This document shows positions 1 through 6,500 of a DNA stretch of 8,706 bases, piece after piece; position 1 is the stretch's first letter; each line of letters begins with the position of its first letter. The stretch is from Methanobacterium sp. PtaU1.Bin242 (GTDB taxonomy: Archaea; Methanobacteriota; Methanobacteria; Methanobacteriales; Methanobacteriaceae): contig MVQZ01000006.1 in the NCBI GenBank assembly GCA_002067565.1, positions 1 through 8,706 of the forward strand, in the 5' to 3' direction. The notes below the pieces were generated by a model. It was not told the DNA's origin and did no database searches. It was given only the letters and a program-made list of their open reading frames with translations. A program made the position numbers and the translations under genes.

Positions 1-1
1 C

Positions 2-232
2 CTTGAAGCTGCCCTATGGGCTTTCCATAACACTGAATCTTTTGAGGAAGGATGTTTAAAAGCAGTTAACCTGGGAGATGATGCCGATACTGTAGGGGCT
101 ATCTACGGCCAGATAGCAGGTGCTTACTATGGTGAATCTGGTATTCCTAAAAAGTGGATTGATAAATTGGCTAAGTTTGATTTGATTAGTTGTATTGCAG
201 ATGAATTGTTAAAGATAGCTTCGAATGTTTAG
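2..232 (+). CDS. ADP-ribosylglycohydrolase (DraG-like), C-terminal part
   Basis: Only the last 76 codons and a TAG stop lie in the window; the start is upstream. The peptide opens LEAALWAF and carries the hallmark GDDADTVGA at about residues 29-37, followed by GQIAGAYYG. In the ADP-ribosylglycohydrolase/DraG fold these aspartates bind the paired divalent metals (usually Mg or Mn) that position ADP-ribose for hydrolysis. The tail GIPKKWIDKLAKFD is the normal ending of this family, so the 3' end looks natural and is not cut by the insertion sequence that starts about 40 bp downstream. The likely role is removal of ADP-ribose from a protein or small molecule in the cytoplasm. The substrate cannot be told from this fragment. 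Family assignment is strong; the assignment to DraG proper (nitrogenase regulation) is not supported. Confidence 0.9.
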   Translation, partial: LEAALWAFHNTESFEEGCLKAVNLGDDADTVGAIYGQIAGAYYGESGIPKKWIDKLAKFDLISCIADELLKIASNV

Positions 233-276
233 AACTATTAAAACCTAACATCCAATCTTGCTACTCTATTTTTTTT
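233..276 (+). terminator. Possible T-rich terminator after the DraG-like gene
   Basis: A pyrimidine-rich stretch ends in an eight-T run (269-276) about 40 bp after the stop codon. Oligo-T tracts end transcription in archaea. The run overlaps the outer part of the insertion-sequence left end, so it could belong to the host, to the element, or to both. No hairpin precedes it. Confidence 0.3.
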
Positions 277-302
277 ATAAAATTTGAGGTTGACTCACGA
301 TT
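271..302 (+). repeat. Left terminal inverted repeat of the IS
   Basis: The core TTTGAGGTTGACTCACGATT at 283-302 is exactly complementary to 2186-2205. Outward, a T-run and a few A/T-rich bases extend the match to 271 with four mismatches. The repeat is the expected transposase-binding end. Confidence 0.85.
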
Positions 303-351
303 AACTTTTTTGTTATTTTTTTCTGGTGAATTTTGATTTATAATGGTTAAA

Positions 352-374
352 TTTATATTCTAGTTGTTTTATAT
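352..374 (+). promoter_or_regulatory. TATA-box-like promoter elements of the transposase gene
   Basis: Two candidate archaeal box A motifs, TTTATATT (352-359) and TTTTATAT (367-374), lie 40-62 bp ahead of the ATG at 414. A start about 25 bp downstream of either would give a short leader. The region is so AT-rich that chance matches are likely. Confidence 0.3.
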
Positions 375-413
375 TTTTAGTTAGTGATTTGAAGTTTTTT
401 GATGGTGTTTTTT

Positions 414-806
414 ATGGCTTTGAAAGAGGATCGGATTGGTCAGACTTGGTTGGTGCCACAACGTCTTATAGATTTTATTCCGGGAAATCATATTTGTTAT
501 TTTGTAGCTAATCTAGTGGAAGAGTTGGATTTCCGAGAAATAGACCAGAAATACATGCATACGCCGGGTGAAGCAGCTTATTCACGTCGAATGTTATTGC
601 GGATAGTTATTATGGCTTCAATTGATGGCATATTTTCATCCCGACGGATTGCCAGGCTTGCCGAGGAAAATTTGGTTTATATGTATCTTTCCGGGATGGA
701 TAAGCCGGATTTCCGCACGATTAACCGTTTTAAAATCGAATGCGGCGACCAAATCGAAGAAGCGTTTAAAATGACCGTGAAGATCGCTCGGAAATGGAAA
801 CTATAG
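414..806 (+). pseudogene. IS1182-type transposase, N-terminal fragment
   Basis: This fragment encodes the first 130 residues (MALKEDRIGQ...) of an IS1182-like transposase and stops at a TAG contributed by the MITE inserted after codon Leu130. It matches the helical DNA-binding N-terminal region of the family (DUF772-like). Typical stretches are WLVPQRLIDFIPGNH, the basic YSRRMLLRIVIMASIDGI and the end PDFRTINRFK. The ATG at 414 is chosen because GGTG lies six bases upstream. The frame stays open back to an ATG at 402 and a TTG at 399, which add only a few residues. The fragment has none of the catalytic residues, so it cannot transpose DNA by itself. It is in the same frame as the downstream fragment, and joining codon 801-803 directly to 948 gives an unbroken protein. 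Confidence 0.85.
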
Positions 807-947
807 TGTGCGACATTAAAAATTTAGCATTAACAGTTTTTTCGAATACTGTCCTGATATTCTTATTTTAAGAATTGACAGTTCTACATCCTTTTTTATA
901 ACTGTCAGATATTATTTCATGTTAAGTTTTCCATGACGACTACTATA
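802..947. mobile_element. 142-bp MITE-like insert with TA target duplication
   Basis: The insert proper is 804-945. TA duplications flank it at 802-803 and 946-947. Its ends are inverted repeats of about 30 bp. The left end begins TAGTGTGCGACATT and the reverse complement of the right end begins TAGTAGTCGTCATG, with about 21 of 30 positions matching. Taking out the insert and one TA fuses Leu130 to Val131 of the transposase without a frame change, which fixes the boundaries. The insert has no coding capacity. It contains three internal dyads: ACAGT/ACTGT, ATTCTTA/TAAGAAT with a 3-base loop, and TGACAGTT/AACTGTCA. Small size, TIRs, TA duplication and folding potential fit a miniature element mobilised in trans, as for IS630/Tc1-mariner-type transposases. 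That parent family is an inference from the TA duplication. Confidence 0.75.
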
Positions 948-2111
948 GTTAAATTAAATCACATAGCCTTGGACGGTACTAAAATCAAAGCCAACGCTTC
1001 TATTAACAAATTAATTAACCAGGAAGAAATAATAACCGTCCGAGAATTATTAAAAAAGGGAATCGACACCGATGAGACAGAAGACAAGATTTATGGGGAT
1101 AAAAGAGGTGATGAAGTTCCCAGTGAACTTACCAGCCGAAAGAAAGTACATGAATTAATACAAAATGAGCGTAAAGAGAACTCAGATACTAAAAATGAGA
1201 ATAAACTACGTAAATTATCCATGAGGCTCCTGGAACAGGCTTGCACAGGTTCCAATGGGAAAAAACAGGTTTTAGAAAAGCTGGAACGTGCCGAAGAAGA
1301 GTTGAAAAACACACCACAAGGAACTGTTAGCTTAACTGACCCTGGGGCGCGTTGGATGAAGAATAAAAAAGGTCACTGGGAGTTCGCATACAATTTCCAA
1401 ATTGCAATAGACCATGAAACAGGAATAATACTTGCAAGCAACGTCAATCAAGACCCCACTGACCATTATCAACTAGAACCCCAAATCGAACAAATTATAG
1501 AAACGCTAGGGACCATACCTGAGCATACTAAGTTTAGCGGAGACAACGGCTACTATACAGAGGATAACCTGGAATATCTGGCGGAAGAAGGATTTGATGC
1601 TTATATTCCTAACCGTAAACAGGCACACGAAGCTAAAAAAGGGTTAAAAGAAGATAAACCATTCTCCAAACACAATTTCTGGTACGATTACCGTGAAGAC
1701 CATTATATTTGTCCCAATAATAAAACTTTGCCTTACCGGAAGACTTATACATATAATGGTGTTTCCAGACGCCAGTATTATTGCAGTGATTGTTTAAGAT
1801 GTCCGGATCAACATGAATGCGTTGGTAAAAATCGTGTGAGGATTATAACGGATTATGGTGGTGTTTTAGCTGAACAGATGACGGTTAAAATGGAGACACC
1901 GGAAGGTAAATTGGAGTACGCTAAGCGGAAAGAAGCTGTGGAATGGCCGTTTGGGAACATAAAATACAATTTAAAGTATAATGAGTTCCTGAAACGTGGT
2001 AGGACGAAAACAAACACGGAAAAAAGCCTATTGTGCATTTCTCACAACTCAAAAAGAATCTATAATATCCTAAAACAAAAGAAAATAGATATGAAAAATC
2101 TAAACACCTAA
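948..2111 (+). pseudogene. IS1182-type transposase, catalytic C-terminal fragment
   Basis: This part encodes residues 131-517 of the reconstructed transposase and ends with TAA. An in-frame ATG at 933, inside the MITE, could start a 392-residue product, but no ribosome binding site precedes it. The DDE residues expected for the family are present: Asp139 in LDGTKIKANAS, Asp329 in SGDNGYYTEDNLEYL and Glu462 in VEWPFGNIKYN. Before the glutamate lies a cysteine cluster (YICPNNK..., YYCSDCLRCPDQHECVG) that is characteristic of this family and may bind metal. The tail SLLCISHNSKRIYNIL is also typical. The fragment is full length and not decayed, so the MITE insertion is probably the only inactivating event and may be recent. 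Without the N-terminal DNA-binding part it should not act on the ends. Confidence 0.87.
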
Positions 2112-2185
2112 AAAAAAATGATTAGAAGAGTTTAAAAATCTCAAATAATTATAAAAAAAGATCCGATTAAAAATAAATAAAACCA
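2112..2185. other. IS 3' non-coding stretch
   Basis: This AT-rich stretch lies between the transposase stop and the right inverted repeat. It has several A-runs and no ORF or clear structure. Confidence 0.5.
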
Positions 2186-2217
2186 AATCGTGAGTCAACC
2201 TCAAAATGTGAAAAAAA
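2186..2217 (-). repeat. Right terminal inverted repeat of the IS
   Basis: Bases 2186-2205 are the exact reverse complement of 283-302. The match continues to the A-run ending at 2217 with four mismatches. Read on the minus strand, the A-run is a seven-T tract just after the vapC stop and may act as its terminator. Confidence 0.85.
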
Positions 2218-2236
2218 TTATAAAATAAATTGGGTA
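2211..2236 (-). terminator. T-rich terminator candidate for vapBC
   Basis: On the minus strand the vapC stop is followed within 20 bp by T/A-rich sequence ending in seven T (2217-2211). This is a plausible archaeal oligo-T terminator. The T-run lies in the IS end, so it may have been brought in by the element. Confidence 0.35.
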
Positions 2237-2638
2237 TTATAATAATTCCACCATGCAACTCGTGTTTTTAAGTCTTTTATCCAAAGTGAGAAGTGGTACT
2301 TCTTCTTTTTCCGCCGCTCTCAGGAACAATGAATCGTAGAAACTAACTTTTTCTTTGACTGCGATCTTAAAGGAGATATCTATGAGTTCCTGAGTTTTTA
2401 TAACTTCACAAGCGGTGGTTATAAATTCTACACCCCTTTTAAAGGCTTCTTCAATAACCTCCTCATCTTCACCAAATAGGGTTATCCTTTTCCAGGCTAC
2501 ATTACCCACCTCTGCCAGGGCCAGATCAAGAGTAAGAAGATCCTGATCCTGAACCGCCTTAACAGCCCTGGAGGATGCTTCCTCCTGGAAAAAAATAGCG
2601 GCTATGACACTAGAGTCCAGCACATACCTATCTGGCAT
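2237..2638 (-). CDS. vapC: VapC-type toxin, PIN-domain ribonuclease
   Basis: This 133-residue protein has normal PIN-domain length. The four acidic residues that bind Mg in PIN nucleases are all present: Asp8 in YVLDSSV, Glu43 in LALAEVGN, Asp102 in SFYDSLFL and Asp120 in LLTLDKRL. VapC toxins are site-specific ribonucleases, often cleaving tRNA or rRNA, that slow translation when free of their antitoxin. The target cannot be read from the sequence. The ATG at 2638 overlaps the end of the upstream antitoxin gene by 11 bases, so the two are co-transcribed and probably translationally coupled. The gene ends 20 bp from the insertion sequence and is intact. The catalytic set is complete, so the toxin should be active. 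Another PIN RNase role is possible but less likely given the partner gene. Confidence 0.9.
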   Translation of the reverse strand: MPDRYVLDSSVIAAIFFQEEASSRAVKAVQDQDLLTLDLALAEVGNVAWKRITLFGEDEEVIEEAFKRGVEFITTACEVIKTQELIDISFKIAVKEKVSFYDSLFLRAAEKEEVPLLTLDKRLKNTSCMVELL

Positions 2639-2855
2639 TTCTATCTTCCCTTATAAGTACTGCTGATTCCACATCAGTTTCCATACGCTTCCTTAACTCC
2701 TCCGCCTCTTTCAGGAGCTTTTTCTTACTTTTATCCTGAATCAATTTAATGGACATCTGCCTTATCTCGTCCTGCCAGTTAACATCCTTCATCTCTTCCA
2801 TCATCCTACGATACTTAACTGGAATTCTAATACTGTAAACAGTTTTTGTAGACAT
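2628..2855 (-). CDS. vapB: VapB-type antitoxin
   Basis: This is a 75-residue protein starting at the ATG at 2853-2855. Its N-terminus STKTVYSIRIPVKYRRMMEEM has the pattern of a ribbon-helix-helix DNA-binding strand followed by a helix, with NWQDEIRQM as the second helix. The C-terminus is charged and helical, ending VESAVLIREDRNAR, like archaeal VapB antitoxins whose tails wrap the PIN active site. It should neutralise VapC and repress the operon. The frame stays open to 2960, but the extra 35 residues (MKHFSSFIIF...) precede the conserved domain and overlay the promoter and operator repeats, so the shorter start is preferred. No Shine-Dalgarno sequence precedes this ATG, and a TATA-like box sits about 24 bp upstream, which suggests a leaderless mRNA. 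Confidence 0.85.
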   Translation of the reverse strand: MSTKTVYSIRIPVKYRRMMEEMKDVNWQDEIRQMSIKLIQDKSKKKLLKEAEELRKRMETDVESAVLIREDRNAR

Positions 2856-2935
2856 ACTATATTGTATACATATTCTTATACAAATAGTTTGCCATGGATA
2901 ATCTCCAGACAAAAACAGAATAGTATATACAAATA
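2856..2935 (-). promoter_or_regulatory. vapBC promoter and candidate VapB operator
   Basis: Plus-strand TTGTATA (2862-2868) and TATACAA (2877-2883) form a perfect inverted repeat with an 8-base spacer. Flanking ACTAT (2856-2860) and ATAGT (2884-2888) extend it imperfectly. A further copy of TATACAAATA lies at 2926-2935, repeating 2877-2886. The dyad covers the most likely TATA box of vapB (minus strand TTTGTATAAG), centred about 24 bp from the ATG. VapB bound here would block transcription factor binding, the usual autoregulation of such operons. Binding is inferred, not shown. Confidence 0.55.
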
Positions 2936-2960
2936 TAATAAACGATGAAAAATGTTTCAT

Positions 2961-3300
2961 TCCATCACCCCGAATAATTTAAATAATCATGTTTACTTAA
3001 TCTCTACACATTTTTTATGGAATGCCACACTTTCAGTTGTGTGGATTGTTTTTTAAGTTTTAGTTGAAATTCAGGTATCAAATTATAGTATATGATCTGG
3101 ATTTCACTATTTAATAGATTTCAGGTTATAACATCCTATTTTCTCATGAAAAAACTTGCAGTAAAATCATTATCAAAATGTTAATTGAAATCTTTATTAG
3201 GCGTATTACGATCCAGTGATATTTCCACTGAAAATTAATAACTAGTCTACTCTTTAGTATTACGTTTCTGCTGTTTTTCTCTCGAAAAGTAATAATAAAA
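2961..3300. other. AT-rich spacer without recognisable genes
   Basis: I see no supported gene here on either strand. Apart from the hairpin at 3025-3054, there is a direct repeat of TCTTTA plus GTATTACG (3191-3210 with a six-base interruption, and 3251-3264). A weak CAGTG/CACTG dyad lies at 3214-3230. CATTCCAT (2958-2965) and ATGGAATG (3017-3024) are complementary. Some of this may be decayed coding sequence, but no family could be recognised. Confidence 0.4.
3025..3054 (+). terminator. Hairpin followed by T-run, terminator-like
   Basis: CCACAC (3025-3030) pairs with GTGTGG (3039-3044) around an 8-base loop, followed by TTGTTTTTT (3046-3054). The shape is that of an intrinsic terminator on the plus strand, yet no intact plus-strand gene ends here. 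It may protect the downstream leader from read-through or be a relic. Confidence 0.35.
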
Positions 3301-3307
3301 ATATTTT

Positions 3308-3325
3308 AAAAAGTATTATATATTA
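3308..3325 (+). promoter_or_regulatory. Candidate promoter of the surface-protein gene
   Basis: The purine run AAAAAG (3308-3313, BRE-like) is followed by TTATATATTA (3316-3325, box A-like). A start about 25 bp downstream, near 3345-3350, would give a leader of roughly 210 nt before the ATG at 3560. A second weaker TATA-like site, GATATATC (3486-3493), lies too close to the ribosome binding site of the leader ORF to be the only promoter. Confidence 0.4.
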
Positions 3326-3354
3326 GATCAGACTAGCCATCAATCACTAAATGT

Positions 3355-3370
3355 GTTGGAACATTCCAAC
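3355..3370. repeat. 16-bp palindrome in the surface-protein leader
   Basis: GTTGGAACATTCCAAC consists of two perfect 7-base arms around a 2-base centre. It lies some 30 bp downstream of the TATA-like box, near the predicted transcription start. It could be an operator or a 5' RNA hairpin. It is followed by a purine-rich stretch (GAGGAGGGCGG, 3374-3384) that stands out from the AT-rich surroundings. Confidence 0.5.
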
Positions 3371-3524
3371 AATGAGGAGGGCGGTAACAGGAGAATGGGA
3401 AAAGGTGTAATTTTTATTTTAGTTAAATTAAATGTCTTTATTTTAATAAATAAACGATATTTTCTAATAAAATTTCATAAAATAAGATATATCTATTCTA
3501 TAAACATTAAGGAGAATAATAAAA

Positions 3525-3563
3525 ATGAAATTACTTAAATTAAAGGGAGTGAGTTGGCGATGA
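3525..3563 (+). CDS. Possible 12-codon leader ORF overlapping the surface-protein start
   Basis: An ATG at 3525 is preceded by a good ribosome binding site, AAGGAG (3509-3514), with a 10-base spacer. It encodes MKLLKLKGVSWR and stops at TGA 3561-3563. That TGA overlaps the ATG of the large gene (3560-3562) as ATGA, the classic arrangement for translational coupling. The large gene's own site, GGGAG at 3545-3549, lies within this ORF. The peptide resembles no known family. Alternatively, the lysine-rich start could be the original N-terminus of the large protein, put out of frame by a small indel. Confidence 0.35.
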   Translation: MKLLKLKGVSWR

Positions 3564-6500
3564 ATGCAAAAAAACCCGCAATGTTGGTTTTAACCCTGAT
3601 TTTCGCCCTGGTGCTTTGTGGTGCGGTGTCTGCTGGAACTCCCCTCCAGGAAAACCAGACAGGCACTGTTTCCGGGGATTTATACTACAACGCATCTAAC
3701 CCCTGGGCCCAAACAACCCAAGGAGAAACCAATGAAGTAACCCAAACCAACACATTACCCACCTACACCAGCATCGACTCGGCATATGTCTACGTAAACG
3801 TGTACTCTGGCTCAGGTACCAATAACTGGCCCGTGCGCACCACCACCAAAATAGATGGAAACGGTGATGGAGACTACGACGACGCCGGCGAACTACTAGG
3901 TGTCGAAGACATGGACATCCAGAGCAGTACAGACGGCACTGTCTACTGGAAGGAGGGAGTGACTCACTGGAACAAAGTATACAGTGACTACCAGGTATGG
4001 TACAACGTCACCGGACTTATAACCAGCAACAACCCCTCAGTGTATGTGAAAACCGAAAACATGGGTGGTGAAGGCTACGACGGACGAATCAAACTAATCG
4101 CCCTAGTAGCAGCCTACAACGATGAAAACAACGATAAAGTACATTACTGGGTTTTAAACGGACAGGACTGGATAAACACAGGCTCAGCCATATCCACCTT
4201 CAACACCAGCAACTTCAACGGACAAGCCTCCAGCGCCACACTCAACACCGTAGCACTATCCGGTACCGATGGAACCTACACCTTCAATGGCAACGCTAAA
4301 ACTGGTAACATCACAGAAACTGGAACCTACTACAAAGAAAACACCTGGAACGTGACCAACGACATCAACGCCGGTGCAAACAGCACATTAACCTACGCTA
4401 ATGTGGGATCATCATTAAAACTGAACCTAGCTACACTAACCATTAGAGAAGCAACGCCGGCAGCACCAATGGCCAACTTCACTGCCAACATTACCAGTGG
4501 AACAGTGCCCTTTACTGTACAATTTACTGATACATCCACTAACATACCTACCGAATGGTTTTGGGACTTCAACAACGATGGTGTAATTGATAGTACACTT
4601 CAAAATCCCACATGGACCTACGACAATGCAGGAACATACACCGTAAAACTCACGGCCACTAACACACTTGGAAGTGACACCGAAGAAAAGACCAACTACA
4701 TCAACTCCTACATAACACCGGTTGCCAACTTCACGGCCAACAGCATTAATGGAACAGCACCATTCACAGTCACTTTCACCGATCAATCCAGTAATTCACC
4801 TACTTCATGGCTCTGGAACTTCGGTGACGGAACCACATCAGCAGGTCAAAATCCGACACATACCTATTATAAAGTAGGAACCTACACCGTAAAACTCACA
4901 GCCACAAACGTGGTTGGGAACAATTCTGATACAAAGATTGGATACATCATAGTTACAATTCCAACAACAGCAACAGGTCCAGTATGGATCACCAAGCCTG
5001 AATGGAACACACCAGATATAAATCCTGATGATCCTAATCAAGGAGGATATCCATGTTTAGTTGATCTTGACGGTGATGGAGACTACGACCTACTAACAGG
5101 TACTTTTGGTACCATCTATCCATACCAGAACATAGGAACTACAATCAATCCAGTGTGGATCGCTAAACCTGAATGGAATCCTTCCAGCATAGCAGGAAAT
5201 CCATGTTTGGCTGATCTTGACGGTGATGGAGACTACGACCTACTAACAGGTTCAGGTGGTAGTGATGGTGTATATGCTTATGAGAATACTGGAACTGTAA
5301 ACAGTCCAGTGTGGACATCTAAATCAGCATGGAATCTACCAGGATCTTATATGACATCACCCTTTTTGGCCGATCTTGACGGTGATGGAGACTACGACCT
5401 ACTTATAGGTACAGATAGTGGTTATAGTACTGCTTATGAGAATACTGGAACTGTAAGCAGTCCAGTGTGGACATCTAAATCAGCATGGAATCTACCAGAT
5501 ATAGGTAGACAAGCAAGGCCATCTTTGGCTGATCTTGATGGTGATGGAGACTACGACGTATTAATAGGTTCAATTTATGTTTATGGTGGTGGTGTATTTG
5601 CTTATGAGAACACAGGAACTGTAAACAGTCCAGTGTGGACATCTAAATCAGCATGGAATCCGCCAACAACATCACGATCACATCCATCTTTGGCTGATCT
5701 TGATGGTGATGGAGACTACGACGTATTAATAGGTTCAATTGATGGTGTCTGCTATGCCTATGAAAACATCGAAGTTAGGGGGGGAACAATTGATCTTACT
5801 CCAACTGCTATCAACCCATTATCCTTCGTTGTGAACACGCTTTCCACCGTCTCAGCCATTATCAACAACACTGGCACCGTTAATGTAGGTGCATTTGTTG
5901 CTAATCTTACTGTAAACGGTGTAATTGTAGATACACAAAGTGTTTTGGGCCCTGCAGCAGGTAGCAGCTCCACAGTAAACTTTACATGGACACCAACCAC
6001 TTTAGGTGACTTCGACTTCACAGTAACTGTAGATCCTATCGATGGAATAAATGAATTAGATGAAACTAACAACGTGTTAACGGTCCCTGTAAGTGTGATC
6101 GTTGATAGTGAAGCACCTTCCGTGTTTGCTAACCCAGTAAGTGGAACTCATAACCCACCAATACAAGTGACTTTATCCGCTACCGACAACGCAGACCTCA
6201 ATCCCAAAATTTACTACACCATAGACAATACAGAACCCACCACAAGCAGTACACTGTATACTGGCCCTATCAGCATCACTGGAACTACCATTTTAAAGTT
6301 CATCGCAGTTGACTCCAGTAATAACACTTCCCCAATACAAACCAAAACCTACACAATCGTAGATACTGAAACACCTGTTGTTGATGCCGTCCAAAATTGG
6401 ACTACCGTGACTTTATCTGCTACAGACAATGCAGATCCTAATCCAAAAATTTATTACACACTTGATGGCAGCGAACCCACAATCAACAGCACATTATTCA

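Larger units (their letters stand above)
271..2217 (+). mobile_element. IS1182-family insertion sequence, itself interrupted by a MITE
   Basis: The element is bounded by inverted repeats at 271-302 and 2186-2217. A 20-bp inner core matches perfectly, and about 28 of 32 positions match over the full length. It encodes one transposase of the IS1182 type on the plus strand, split into two pieces by an insert at 804-945. Without the insert and one TA the element would be about 1.8 kb, which fits the family. It lies between two convergent genes, a neutral landing site. No clean target duplication is visible at these ends. A nine-base direct repeat, TTATAAAAT, occurs at 275-283 and 2218-2226, but it does not fit symmetrical ends. 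The exact outer limits are therefore uncertain by about 12 bases, the perfect core ending at 283 and 2205. Confidence 0.82.

Noticed and set aside
801..948. Pyrrolysine read-through of the TAG at 804
   Set aside because: Further in-frame stops follow (TAG 825, TAA 831), so decoding this TAG would not restore the transposase.
800..948. Seven-base ACTATAG repeat as the MITE target duplication
   Set aside because: Keeping one ACTATAG after excision leaves a stop and shifts the frame; the TA duplication restores the protein exactly, and the longer repeat arises because the insert begins TAG and ends CTA.
1091..2038. Minus-strand ORFs inside the transposase gene
   Set aside because: They are antisense to well-conserved transposase sequence and serine/phenylalanine-rich, as expected of shadows.
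2856..2960. N-terminal extension of VapB to an ATG at 2960, with a hydrophobic FSSFIIFVYTILFLSG stretch
   Set aside because: It overlays the promoter and operator repeats and precedes the conserved ribbon-helix-helix start, so it is more likely untranslated.
3353..3538. 61-codon plus-strand ORF starting GTG in the leader of the surface-protein gene
   Set aside because: Its composition (I/K/N/F-rich) is what AT-rich non-coding DNA gives, the internal ATG at 3395 has poorly spaced ribosome binding sequence, and no family is recognisable.
4393..5041. Minus-strand ORFs opposite the surface-protein gene
   Set aside because: They are antisense shadows of PKD repeats, rich in V, C and G, with no domain match or ribosome binding site.
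4979..5767. CRISPR-like regular repeats
   Set aside because: The periodic repeats are in-frame protein repeats of over 150 bp with conserved calcium-loop codons, not short repeats with unique spacers.
5758..6072. 104-codon minus-strand ORF opposite the CARDB domain
   Set aside because: The plus-strand frame is continuous and encodes a clear CARDB domain; the antisense frame has no recognisable features.
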